From assembly GCA_030684555.1 (NCBI GenBank), contig JAUXVN010000058.1:1-59588 (forward strand): a stretch of 59,588 nucleotides of DNA, in the 5' to 3' direction. Positions 9,210-18,372 of the stretch are shown here, piece after piece (the first letter of the stretch is position 1; each line of letters starts with the position of its first letter). Under the pieces are notes generated by a model that had not been told where the DNA came from, did no database searches, and saw only the letters and a list, made by a program, of their open reading frames with translations. Position numbers and translations under genes: made by a program. The stretch is from Ignavibacteria bacterium (GTDB lineage Bacteria > Bacteroidota > Ignavibacteria > Ignavibacteriales > Ignavibacteriaceae).

Positions 9210-9319
9210 CTAATCTTTTATCAATTCGATATAAAGTCGTTATACACTCGATATAAAGTCGATCTAAACGGCATTTGCATCCGCTCTGATTGCGCGCTGC
9301 ATCCGCACTCCATTCGCTT
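9210..9319 (-). repeat. Array of degenerate 11-bp tandem units (copy 1)
   Basis: Ten consecutive 11-bp units can be laid end to end without gaps. On the minus strand they include GTGCGGATGCA, GAGCGGATGCA, GATCGACTTTA, TATCGAGTGTA, TAACGACTTTA and TATCGAATTGA. The consensus is roughly NANCGANTNNA. The first units are GC-rich and the later ones AT-rich. A matching array occurs at 55018-55138 with the same internal order. Period 11 is not a codon multiple, so this is not a coding repeat. Confidence 0.8.
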
Positions 9320-9332
9320 TTTTGCCTTTGTT

Positions 9333-11144
9333 CTAATAATTAACCGGTAATCCTTCCAATTCCATGATTTTCAAAGCATTTGTGGTTGGGCAAGGTCCCC
9401 GATGAATTAAATAATCGAATACCATTCGATCATTTCTGATTTCTTCTTTAAAGTGATAATTTGTAACAAATTTATTCTCATCTTCGAGATGAACCAAATC
9501 AAGATCATGTGTTGATATAAATCCGATTCCATTATCACCAACAATTTTATTGATGAATGATTTGCTTCCGATTAAGCGTTCTTTGTTGTTTGTCCCTTTA
9601 AAAATTTCATCTATAAAAAATAAAACCGGAATATCTTCTCGCTTATTCAACTCATCCAACAATACTTTTAATCTTTTTACTTCAGCATAAAAATATGAAA
9701 TGCCGTCAGTTACAGAGTCACTTACCTTTATACAAGTAAATAATTTAAAGAGGGAAGTCTGAAAATAATCAGCATCAACAACTGAACCTGCTTTTGCAAG
9801 TGCTTGATTGATAGCTACAGTTCTTAAAAATGTACTTTTGCCTGACATATTCGAACCGGTAATTAATGCGATTTTTCCCTTCCCCGAGATAGTGAAATCG
9901 TTTTTTATTTTTACTTCTTTTTTGATTAGAGGATGTGAAATCTTTCGAGATGAAAAAATTACTTCATTTACGTTATTAATAAAATTAGCGAAAGTGTAAC
10001 CTCTATTCAAAACCGCAAAATTTGCGAGTGACGAAAGTGCTTCTAAATTATGCCAGATAGAAATCCATTCTCCAAGATGTAAATTAATTTTCTTCTTGAG
10101 TGAATTAAGCCTATAAGCGATTACATAATCGATAGGAAATAAAGCAATCAACAAAAACCAAACAAATCCGTTTCCTCTCAATTGAATTACTTGTGAAAGA
10201 AATGAAACTTTTTTTAGTAAGTCGGAAGGGTTTTCTCCTTTAATTTTGAACGGTAAAATAAGTTTGGAAATTTCGGGAGCGTTATTCAATTTAGCTTTTT
10301 TTAGATATGTAAAGATTGAACTAAGTTTGCCAAATTCTTTTTCTAGCTGAGATGTTTCATCAATTAAATCTTTAATAATTCTATTTCCGGAAAAATAGAT
10401 GGCTAAATAAACCAGCAGGGACATTGTCCAGTAAGTCGATACACCAAAAGCCAGATTGATGATGAATAGTGTTAAAGTTAAGATTGCATGAAAAGTTAAA
10501 CCAAACAAATAGAGATTAATCTGCTTAATTGAAATAGTTGACCCTGTCCATTTATTTAGGTTTGGTAATTGAGAACTCTTTTTTAAATAACTAAAACCAT
10601 TTAGAATTAATCTGTCGCGAAATCTCTGATTGGGAATTAGTTCCTTTATCAGATTTTGTCTTTTTGAAATCTCATCAATGCCCGGATTATTATTAACCAA
10701 CCATTTTCTCAACAACATTATGGCATCAGTCGTAATAAAGGAGGCGAGTAGTTGAAGTAATGATTGATCGCCGGAAATATTGATGTCGGATTCAATCGGG
10801 TCAATTTTAATTTCATCCGGAAGAGTAATTTTTGGTATGTTTTCCCAATCCAGGTTCATCCTTGATAGATGCGCCTTTTGTATTTCAATCCATTTTTTAA
10901 ACCGCTCATTTGCTCTATCTATTTTCGAGTGGAAATGTGAAATGATTAAAAAAGAAGCTATCATTATAGTGAAGCATAGGTAAGCATAAAGTTCAAATTT
11001 GAAAATGTAGAAAAGAAGTGATATGCCTAATCCGCCTGCGAAAACAAATAGTCGCACATAAGAAATTTTCTTACTTAAATGCTCAAGTGATTCGGATTTT
11101 CGGGTCAGTTTTGAGATACGATAATTAAGAGTTATTTCATCCAT
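9333..11144 (-). CDS. Membrane-anchored MutS-family ATPase
   Basis: A 603-residue protein. Hydrophobic segments lie at about 28-70 and 205-250, followed by a MutS core domain and a C-terminal MutS ATPase. Walker A is GSNMSGKST (430-438), Walker B is VLFFIDEIFKGTN, and a STHDLDLV motif follows. The N-terminal mismatch-binding domain of MutS1 is absent. Similar MutS-related proteins with membrane segments are common in Bacteroidota-like genomes and have no established mismatch repair role. ATP-driven clamp-like binding is inferred from the fold. It is transcribed divergently from recQ with a 120-bp shared promoter region, so co-regulation with recombination functions is possible. Confidence 0.8.
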   Translation of the reverse strand: MDEITLNYRISKLTRKSESLEHLSKKISYVRLFVFAGGLGISLLFYIFKFELYAYLCFTIMIASFLIISHFHSKIDRANERFKKWIEIQKAHLSRMNLDWENIPKITLPDEIKIDPIESDINISGDQSLLQLLASFITTDAIMLLRKWLVNNNPGIDEISKRQNLIKELIPNQRFRDRLILNGFSYLKKSSQLPNLNKWTGSTISIKQINLYLFGLTFHAILTLTLFIINLAFGVSTYWTMSLLVYLAIYFSGNRIIKDLIDETSQLEKEFGKLSSIFTYLKKAKLNNAPEISKLILPFKIKGENPSDLLKKVSFLSQVIQLRGNGFVWFLLIALFPIDYVIAYRLNSLKKKINLHLGEWISIWHNLEALSSLANFAVLNRGYTFANFINNVNEVIFSSRKISHPLIKKEVKIKNDFTISGKGKIALITGSNMSGKSTFLRTVAINQALAKAGSVVDADYFQTSLFKLFTCIKVSDSVTDGISYFYAEVKRLKVLLDELNKREDIPVLFFIDEIFKGTNNKERLIGSKSFINKIVGDNGIGFISTHDLDLVHLEDENKFVTNYHFKEEIRNDRMVFDYLIHRGPCPTTNALKIMELEGLPVNY

Positions 11145-11264
11145 TATATTTTTTTTTATTGTTCCTCAAAAAATAAAAATAATTGTAGAGTTTTATTCAG
11201 AAAATTACGAATTTAAACTATAGGGAATTGATATATTTACATTCGTTAGGGCGAATCCAATTAA

Positions 11265-13424
11265 ATGACAACTTCACCAAAGCATATACTTAAAAAAGTA
11301 TTTGGATATGATACGTTCAGACCTTTACAAGCTGAAATTATCGATCATATTCTTGAGAAAAACGATACTCTTGTTATTATGCCTACAGGTGTCGGTAAAT
11401 CGCTTTGTTATCAGATACCCGCTCTTATATTTGAAGGAACTACTGTTGTAGTTTCACCATTAATTTCACTAATGACCGATCAAGTACAACAATTGAGACA
11501 ACTTGGTGTAAACGCCGTTATACTAAATAGTGCTATTACAAATATTGAGTATCAGGCTAACCTCAACCAAATTAAATCAGGTGAGTCGAAGATCTTATAC
11601 ATCGCACCGGAATCACTTCTAAAAGAAGAAATTCTTGCAATGCTTGACGGGTTAAAAGTTGATTGTTTAACTATTGATGAAGCACACTGTATTTCAGAAT
11701 GGGGACATGATTTTAGACCTGAATATCGACAACTTGGTGGTTTACGTAAAAGGTTTATTCATGCAGTATTTGTTGGATTAACAGCTACTGCAACTCCAAG
11801 AGTTCAGGAGGATATTCAAAAATCACTTAGTTTTGAAAAATCGGCAAAGTTTATCGCGAGTTTTAATCGTGAAAATTTATTACTGCGGGTCGAAATTAGA
11901 ACCGATGCACTTCAGCAGACATTGGCATTCTTAAAAAACTATCAAAATCAATCCGGAATAATTTATTGCTTTTCAAGAAAACAAGTTGATACTCTTTCAG
12001 AACAGTTAAACTTATATGGATTTCAAGCGCGTCCGTATCATGCAGGGCTTTCTGATAGTGAACGTCACAAGAATCAAGACCTCTTCATCAAAGATAAAAT
12101 TCAAATAATTGTTGCGACAATTGCATTTGGTATGGGAATAAACAAATCAAATGTAAGATTTGTTTTGCATTATAATCTGCCTAAAAATTTGGAATCATAT
12201 TATCAGGAAATCGGGCGGTCCGGGCGTGACGGATTAACTTCAGAATGTCTATTGTTGTTCAGTTATGCAGACATCAATAAAATCCAATATTTTATTGATC
12301 AAAAAGAGAATGAATTAGAGCGGACTGTTGCAAAAAAGCATTTGCAGGCAATGGTTAGATTTGCTGAATCAATGGTGTGCAGAAGAATTCCACTTATTAC
12401 TTATTTTGGCGAAGATTACAAAACTGAAATATGCGGAATGTGTGATAACTGTTTAACAAAGCAGAAAGATTTGCAAGACTTAACGATTCGGGCACAAAAG
12501 TTTTTATCCGCAGTAAAGAGAACAGGTGAAATATTTGGTGCTCACCACGTTATTGATGTTCTAACCGGAAGTAAAGCTGAAAAAGTTTTTTTTAATAATC
12601 ATGACAAACTTTCAGTTTATGGGATAGGAAAAGATCATTCAAAAAAAGAATGGATGGTAATCTCCCAACATCTAATAAATAAAGGTTTATTGATAAGAGA
12701 TGAGGAGTTTGGAAGTCTTCGACTAACGGAAAAATCAGCAGCCGTTTTGCAAAATAAGGAACAGGTTTTTGGACACATTCAAGTTGGCGAAGAAGCATCG
12801 AAGAAGATTAAAGAACCGGAACAGGCATACGATCAAAAGTTGTTTGAACTATTACGTAAGAAGCGAAAAGAGATTGCAGATCAGCAAGATATTCCTCCTT
12901 ATATGATTTTTTCAGATAAGGTACTTGCTCAAATGGCAATATATTTTCCTCAGACACAGAAAGAGATGCTTAGCATTTCAGGTGTGGGTGAAGTAAAGTT
13001 TCAGCAATACGGAAAAATATTTTTAGTTATGATTAAACTTTATTGTGTAGAATACAAAATCACAGGTCAAAGGGAACAACTTAAACTACAAAAGATTAAA
13101 GAGAGAGCTGAAACAAAACCGCGTCATATCGAAATTGGAGAGGCGTTTAATGAAGGACATTCTGTAAACGAATTAACCCAAAAATTTGATATTAAAACTT
13201 CAACTATTCTAACCCATCTTCATAAATATCTTCTTGAAGGTTTTGAGCTGCGAGTTGACAGTTTGCAAAAATTAGTCTCGGTTCCGGAAGATATTCAAAA
13301 GAAAATTTTTATGGAATTCAGCCGGGAGGGAACAGAAAAACTCAAACCGATATTTGATAAATTTAACTCTGAAGTAAGTTATGATAATCTTCATGTTTTG
13401 AGAATAATTTACCTGACCCGTTAA
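11265..13424 (+). CDS. recQ: ATP-dependent DNA helicase RecQ
   Basis: A 719-residue 3'-5' DNA helicase acting in recombination and replication-fork repair. Walker A is MPTGVGKS near residue 45 and DEAH is at 138-141. The aromatic-rich loop motif is present (SEWGHDFRPEYRQL). Motif VI is YYQEIGRSGRDG. The RQC zinc site is visible as four cysteines in VCRRIP...CGMCDNC. An HRDC-like domain follows (about 520-600). The C-terminal extension contains a helix-turn-helix (SVNELTQKFDIKTSTILTHL), as in long RecQ forms of this phylum. The gene is complete. It is divergent from the MutS-like gene and convergent with yhcH. Confidence 0.95.
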   Translation: MTTSPKHILKKVFGYDTFRPLQAEIIDHILEKNDTLVIMPTGVGKSLCYQIPALIFEGTTVVVSPLISLMTDQVQQLRQLGVNAVILNSAITNIEYQANLNQIKSGESKILYIAPESLLKEEILAMLDGLKVDCLTIDEAHCISEWGHDFRPEYRQLGGLRKRFIHAVFVGLTATATPRVQEDIQKSLSFEKSAKFIASFNRENLLLRVEIRTDALQQTLAFLKNYQNQSGIIYCFSRKQVDTLSEQLNLYGFQARPYHAGLSDSERHKNQDLFIKDKIQIIVATIAFGMGINKSNVRFVLHYNLPKNLESYYQEIGRSGRDGLTSECLLLFSYADINKIQYFIDQKENELERTVAKKHLQAMVRFAESMVCRRIPLITYFGEDYKTEICGMCDNCLTKQKDLQDLTIRAQKFLSAVKRTGEIFGAHHVIDVLTGSKAEKVFFNNHDKLSVYGIGKDHSKKEWMVISQHLINKGLLIRDEEFGSLRLTEKSAAVLQNKEQVFGHIQVGEEASKKIKEPEQAYDQKLFELLRKKRKEIADQQDIPPYMIFSDKVLAQMAIYFPQTQKEMLSISGVGEVKFQQYGKIFLVMIKLYCVEYKITGQREQLKLQKIKERAETKPRHIEIGEAFNEGHSVNELTQKFDIKTSTILTHLHKYLLEGFELRVDSLQKLVSVPEDIQKKIFMEFSREGTEKLKPIFDKFNSEVSYDNLHVLRIIYLTR

Positions 13425-13466
13425 TTCGATTATACATCAAAAGAATAATTGAACTTTCCATCCCAA

Positions 13467-13604
13467 GAGTCAACTCTAAAAAGTTAATAAACGGTTACGC
13501 CATAGGCGCACAGGTAAAACCGTTAATAAAAAAGTTGATTTTTTTCATAATCCAACAGATAAATCTGTTGGTTAACCTAAATCCTATCTTTTTAGAGTGG
13601 ACTC
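13467..13604. repeat. Nested inverted repeat between convergent genes
   Basis: GAGTCAACTCTAAAAAG (13467-13483) pairs with CTTTTTAGAGTGGACTC (13588-13604) at 16 of 17 positions. Inside lie a perfect palindrome CCAACAGAT-AA-ATCTGTTGG (13552-13571) and an AACGGTT/AACCGTT pair. The 138-bp unit separates convergent recQ and yhcH. It could be a bidirectional terminator or a small MITE-like element. Confidence 0.7.
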
Positions 13605-13625
13605 ATTCTAAAAAATTTCTTTATA

Positions 13626-14078
13626 TCAATCCACTTTTACTTTTACAACAACTTTTTTTACTTCTCTTGTGTCTTGAATTAAATTCCCCGGACTGTGCAC
13701 ATCCCATGGAAAAAATATTGTGAATTCATTCTGTTTAACATCAAAATAATTATTCCCGGGTTTGTATAAAACAAAGTCTTTTTCAGCATTATACTTCTGG
13801 GTAATTTCGGCATCTTGAATATTTAAGTGTCCCATTTTCTCATTACCGTTTGCCATAAACTGGATATCGATATACTTTTTGTGAGATTCCCAAACGGTGT
13901 CGGAGATATTTTTAGTCATATAAGAACTCACAATGGCAAAGAGATGTTTACCTACAATTTCATAAGTTCCATCTTCTATTTTAGAGAAGTTTGTTGATTG
14001 AAGGTATCTCAATCCCTTTTCAATTAAACTGCCTAAGGGATAATATTTTTCAGCGTTTTCAATTTTATCGTAAACCAT
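13626..14078 (-). CDS. YhcH/YjgK/YiaL family protein
   Basis: A 150-residue cupin-like protein of the YhcH/YjgK/YiaL (DUF386) family. Family signatures are WESHKKYIDIQFMANG and FTIFFPWDVHSPGN, where the His and Asp residues are those thought to bind a metal. Characterised relatives act in sialic-acid or uronate catabolism, probably as a sugar anomerase or isomerase. The gene lies 14 bp downstream of an MFS transporter on the same strand, so the pair likely imports and processes a sugar. The specific sugar cannot be read from sequence. Length is typical. Confidence 0.88.
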   Translation of the reverse strand: MVYDKIENAEKYYPLGSLIEKGLRYLQSTNFSKIEDGTYEIVGKHLFAIVSSYMTKNISDTVWESHKKYIDIQFMANGNEKMGHLNIQDAEITQKYNAEKDFVLYKPGNNYFDVKQNEFTIFFPWDVHSPGNLIQDTREVKKVVVKVKVD

Positions 14079-14092
14079 TTTAATCCTTATAA

Positions 14093-15475
14093 TTAAGCCT
14101 TTACTTTAAATCCTTTAAGCATCCACTTTCTAGAAAGAAACAAACCAATCGGGCTAATGATAGCTATGAAGCCATAAATCAACCACATCGTTTCAGTATT
14201 CATTTCAGTTGGGGAAACATCTTCGGGACAATAGTTCATTAAAAACCATCCTGAATATAAACTCGTAACAACTTTTGTTAAAAACCATGGGAACTGCCCG
14301 ATACCCATATAAATACCGGTCATTCCTTTTGGAGCAATTTCAGCAACCCATTGAAGGAATCTTGGCTGCCACATTGCTTCACCGATTGTCATAATAATTA
14401 AGTATCCAAAAAGTGTATAAATATTAGGACCGAGTGCGAGTATAAATGTTGGAGAAGCCATGACAAGTGTTCCGGCAATCATCATCTTGTACGCATTTTT
14501 TTTAGCGGTAAGTGCTGCAACCATTGGTGTAAGTATGAAAATGAGTATCGGATTAAAGTTCACAAAGAATTCAAAATTTTCACTTACAATTCCGGTAAAT
14601 GCACGATTGCAATATTGAGGAAGTGTCAACCAATTGTGTGCAAATAGTGTTTGCACAGGTATCAATATGAAAATAAAAAAGAGAAAACGTAAATCTCTTA
14701 AAGGAAAATTTTTTAAATAATAACGAAGTTTTTCTTTTAAGGGAAGCGCTTCAATTTCATCTTTTTCAATTTTGTCCTTCTCTCCAGCCTCTTTCTCTGC
14801 ATCTTTCATTGCTTTTTTTGTCAATATTATTGCAACAATTGCGATCGCTATAATTGTAAGAATCGAGTAAACCCAAAAGACTCCGCTTATTCCAAAACTT
14901 TTTCTAATTGGTGGGGATATTAATCCGGGTAAAAATCCGCCCAGATTCATAAGCGCATACAACATTGCATAACCCATTGCGGCAGTTTTTTCATTTGTTA
15001 CCAGTTTAATTCCTGCATAACAAGCAGGCTGATAAATACCGTAACCGATTATGACACCAAAAAGTCCGGTCATGGCTAAAATATGATTCGGCGACCATAG
15101 CCCGGTTGTCGCGGATAATGATGGGGCAAGAGTAAGGAGAATTCTTCCAACTGCCATAATGCTAAGTGAAATTAGGAGTGATTTTCTCAGACCGATGATA
15201 TCTACTGTAGCTCCAAGAAATAACATGCTTAAAGTAATTCCGGCAGTTAGAAATCCGACCATTTGTCCGGCGTGAATATCATTCAGTCCGGTATATTCAT
15301 TAAAATAAATTGCGAGAAGCCCGACTACACCAAAGTAGGTTAAGCCTTCTAAAAGATAAGAAAGATTAATTCCCCAAAGTGCACGAGAAGCTTTAAAGAG
15401 ATCTTTAAATGGCTGGGTAATCTCTTTTATTGTTTGTTGAAAAATACTCTCAGAAGAAAAATTATCGTTATCCAT
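14093..15475 (-). CDS. MFS transporter (12-TM, possible sugar or peptide carrier)
   Basis: About 460 residues with roughly 12 hydrophobic segments and a charged cytoplasmic loop in the middle (KDAEKEAGEKDKIEKDEIEA), the major facilitator layout. Some features recall POT/PTR2 peptide transporters (GIYQPACYAGIKL, IGEAMWQPRFLQWVAEIAP). The ATG at 15475 is preferred because AAAGGAG lies upstream at suitable spacing. A GTG four codons earlier lies inside that ribosome binding site. It is cotranscribed with the YhcH gene 14 bp downstream. Together they suggest a small sugar-uptake module. Substrate uncertain. Confidence 0.8.
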   Translation of the reverse strand: MDNDNFSSESIFQQTIKEITQPFKDLFKASRALWGINLSYLLEGLTYFGVVGLLAIYFNEYTGLNDIHAGQMVGFLTAGITLSMLFLGATVDIIGLRKSLLISLSIMAVGRILLTLAPSLSATTGLWSPNHILAMTGLFGVIIGYGIYQPACYAGIKLVTNEKTAAMGYAMLYALMNLGGFLPGLISPPIRKSFGISGVFWVYSILTIIAIAIVAIILTKKAMKDAEKEAGEKDKIEKDEIEALPLKEKLRYYLKNFPLRDLRFLFFIFILIPVQTLFAHNWLTLPQYCNRAFTGIVSENFEFFVNFNPILIFILTPMVAALTAKKNAYKMMIAGTLVMASPTFILALGPNIYTLFGYLIIMTIGEAMWQPRFLQWVAEIAPKGMTGIYMGIGQFPWFLTKVVTSLYSGWFLMNYCPEDVSPTEMNTETMWLIYGFIAIISPIGLFLSRKWMLKGFKVKA

Positions 15476-15743
15476 TTTACAAATCACTCCTTTAAAAGAT
15501 GCTGCTAAACATACGAATTCTTTATTAAATCACGTACAGTCTTAAACCCAAAAATTTAGTTTGAAACTTTTTTATGAATTCTACTTCTAAACAGGTTGGA
15601 AACATTTTAGTAATGTAGAAATAATCAAGATTCTTTACTCCATTTTTTTTGATTGTAATATTTTCGACAAAGAGACGGGAAATTGTTATTTTTAAATGCT
15701 AATTATTAATTTTTATTGATACAACTTTTTTAGGAGGAATAAT

Positions 15744-17651
15744 ATGAGTGAACCTGTAACTCAAAAATATGAGTTCAAAGCCGAAATTAAGCAGCTATTG
15801 GACATTCTCGTCCATTCTTTATATACAAGTCGTGAAATATTTTTAAGAGAATTAATTTCTAATTCATCGGATGCGTTAGATAAACTTAGATTCGAATCGA
15901 ACCGCGGGACAACCATTCTTGATAATGATCTTCCTTCTGAAATTAAAATAACATTTGATGAGAAGAAGTTATTACTTACTGTGAGTGATACCGGAATCGG
16001 TATGACAAAAGAAGACCTGATTACAAATATCGGAACAATTGCCAAATCAGGTTCATCGGAGTTTTTGAAACAACTTTCTGATAATAAAGATGATGCAAAT
16101 AATATTATCGGGAAATTCGGTGTAGGGTTTTATTCCGTTTTTATGGTTGCCAAAGAAGTAATTATCAAAACAAAATCATATAAAGCCGATTCTCCTGCTG
16201 TTGAATGGCGTTCAGACGGACTTGGTGATTATCAAATATTCGAATTGAACGAAGATATTAAGCGTGGAACAACTATAGAAATCTTTTTAAAAGATGATGC
16301 AAAAGAATTCGCTGAGAGATATCGTATTGAATCAATCATCAAAAAACATTCAAACTTTATTTCCTTCCCGATTTACTTAGACAGTGAAAAAATTAATACC
16401 GTTGCAGCATTATGGCGTGAACCTAAATCTTCAATAACGAAAGAGCAATATCAAGAGTTTTATAAATTCTTATCTTATGACAGCGAAGAACCAATGGATA
16501 CAATCCATGTTGCTGTTGATGCGCCGATTCAATTTAACAGTCTCCTTTTTATTCCGAAAAAGAATTTTGATTTCTTTGGTTTTAACCGCGAAGATTACGG
16601 ACTTGATCTTTATGTCCGCCGGGTTTTAATTCAACATAAAAACAAAGATTTACTCCCCGAATATCTCGGTTTTGTAAAAGGTGTTGTTGATTCTGAAGAT
16701 TTACCTCTAAATATTTCACGAGAGACTTTGCAGGAAAATGTAATCTTCCATAAAATATCAACAAGTGTAACAAGTCAGGTTTTATCATACTTAATGCGAA
16801 AAGCGAAAGACGAACCCGAAAAATATGCTGAATATTGGAAGGAACACGGGAAACTTTTTAAACTTGGTTATTCAGATTTTACTAATATGGAAAAGTACTC
16901 GCAGCTGCTCCGTTTCAATTCATCCTTTAATGAAGATGCTTCCGGTTTAACTTCATTTGAAGAATACGTATCAAGAATGAAGGAAGATCAGAAAGAAATC
17001 TATTATCATTTCGGTCCGAGTCGCTCTGCAGTAAGTGTTAATCCGCATATCGAGATATTCAAAAAGAAGGGAATCGAAGTTCTTTATCTATATGATCCAC
17101 TTGATGAATTTGTGATGAGTTCAATAAGAAAATTCAAAGATTACGATCTCAAATCTGTTGAACAAATCGAAATGAAAAAACTTGAAAAGATGAAGGATGT
17201 TGAGAGTGAAAAACCGGAGTTGGAAGAATTATCGAAACAAGATAATCTTCAATTTAGCAGCCTTCTCGAAAATATGAAGAAAATTTTAGGCGACCGTGTT
17301 GTTGATGTTAAGGAGTCGCAACGATTGAAAGATAGTCCTGCCTGTTTAATAAATAATGATGAAATGATGACTTCATCAATGCAGAAAATATTACGAATGA
17401 CCAGTAAAGACACCACTCCGGTTAAGAAAACTCTTGAAATAAACAAAGATCATAAACTTGTTCGTAATATGATAAAAGTTTTCAAAGCAAACCCTGAAGA
17501 TGAATTTATAAATGATACCGTCGAACAATTATTCGAAACCGCTCAATTGCTTGATGGTGATCTTGTAGATACACATACACTGGTAGCAAGAGTAAATAAG
17601 ATGTTGGAACAATCAAGTGAGTGGTACACATCAGTAAAAGACATAAAATAG
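15744..17651 (+). CDS. htpG: Molecular chaperone HtpG (Hsp90)
   Basis: A 635-residue bacterial Hsp90, an ATP-dependent dimeric cytosolic chaperone. The GHKL ATP site is clear: ELISNSSDALDKLR near 35, DTGIGMTKEDL near 80, and GKFGVGFYSVFMV near 125. The middle domain has LPLNISRETLQEN. The C-terminal dimerisation domain is present and the length is standard. A strong AGGAGG sits at the ideal distance from the ATG. No CIRCE element is visible upstream. A rho-independent terminator follows at 17703, so the gene is probably monocistronic. Confidence 0.97.
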   Translation: MSEPVTQKYEFKAEIKQLLDILVHSLYTSREIFLRELISNSSDALDKLRFESNRGTTILDNDLPSEIKITFDEKKLLLTVSDTGIGMTKEDLITNIGTIAKSGSSEFLKQLSDNKDDANNIIGKFGVGFYSVFMVAKEVIIKTKSYKADSPAVEWRSDGLGDYQIFELNEDIKRGTTIEIFLKDDAKEFAERYRIESIIKKHSNFISFPIYLDSEKINTVAALWREPKSSITKEQYQEFYKFLSYDSEEPMDTIHVAVDAPIQFNSLLFIPKKNFDFFGFNREDYGLDLYVRRVLIQHKNKDLLPEYLGFVKGVVDSEDLPLNISRETLQENVIFHKISTSVTSQVLSYLMRKAKDEPEKYAEYWKEHGKLFKLGYSDFTNMEKYSQLLRFNSSFNEDASGLTSFEEYVSRMKEDQKEIYYHFGPSRSAVSVNPHIEIFKKKGIEVLYLYDPLDEFVMSSIRKFKDYDLKSVEQIEMKKLEKMKDVESEKPELEELSKQDNLQFSSLLENMKKILGDRVVDVKESQRLKDSPACLINNDEMMTSSMQKILRMTSKDTTPVKKTLEINKDHKLVRNMIKVFKANPEDEFINDTVEQLFETAQLLDGDLVDTHTLVARVNKMLEQSSEWYTSVKDIK

Positions 17652-17702
17652 TCTGACTAAATTGAATTTAACATCCAACTATTTTTAGTTGAATTGCAAT
17701 TT

Positions 17703-17729
17703 AAGCCCGTATTTATGCGGGCTTTTTTT
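17703..17729 (+). terminator. Rho-independent terminator of htpG
   Basis: AAGCCCG-tatttatg-CGGGCTT is followed by a run of seven T (17723-17729). It lies 52 bp after the htpG stop codon. This is a classical intrinsic terminator. Confidence 0.9.
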
Positions 17730-17843
17730 CCATTCAAAAACCTCAAAGAAGAATCCACATTTTGCAAAAACTTACATAGTACTTTTTTGAAAAGCTTTTG
17801 GTTATATTAACATCAAAGTCAAAAATTACTTTGGTAGAAAATT

Positions 17844-18353
17844 ATGTATTCCCAAAAGTTAACAGTAACATTCTTGCTCCTCTTGATATTAAGCGGCTGC
17901 AGTTCCAATAAGAAGGATGACCAATCAAAACCATATTCCATCAATCCTCAAAATGATACTATCTTCTGCTTTATCAAACAGATTCAAAAAAATGGGAATA
18001 TGTACGAGGTAGAACTTGACCGTATCGATTTTCTTCATGCAGAGGAGGCTCAAAAGGCAATGATTGAAGATGGTTTGCTTGAACCCGGAGAATGGCCCCT
18101 CAATGATTATTATATCAGAAATAAAGAGCATTTAATTGAAAAATTCCGGTTTGATGAATCAGTTTTAATCCTTATGCAAACTTATTCTTTTAATGAAGAG
18201 ACAGAGGAATTCAATTGGAATCAAAAAATTAGTATCGATGAATTGATAAACATTTTGACGAGAACAGACGGCGTCAATTATATCAACCATCCTTTCAACC
18301 TAATAGTTAATGAAGACAAAATAATTCAAATTAAAGAACAATATATTCCATAG
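17844..18353 (+). CDS. Hypothetical lipoprotein
   Basis: A 169-residue protein with a type II signal peptide. The hydrophobic run LTVTFLLLLILSGC has a lipobox LSGC at about residues 17-20, followed by SSNKKDDQ. The mature part has no recognised motif and is mixed alpha/beta, with acidic stretches. It is 19 bp upstream of a large T9SS protein gene in the same direction, so the two are likely cotranscribed and may act together at the outer membrane. Function unknown. Confidence 0.7.
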   Translation: MYSQKLTVTFLLLLILSGCSSNKKDDQSKPYSINPQNDTIFCFIKQIQKNGNMYEVELDRIDFLHAEEAQKAMIEDGLLEPGEWPLNDYYIRNKEHLIEKFRFDESVLILMQTYSFNEETEEFNWNQKISIDELINILTRTDGVNYINHPFNLIVNEDKIIQIKEQYIP

Positions 18354-18372
18354 TGAATTTTAAGAGGTTTTA

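Noticed and set aside
9210-9319. oriC-like or DnaA box cluster
   Set aside because: No DnaA box consensus (TTATCCACA) is present, and no dnaA or dnaN is nearby.
15481-15743. CIRCE or sigma32-type heat-shock element upstream of htpG
   Set aside because: No TTAGCACTC-N9-GAGTGCTAA or similar inverted repeat was found.
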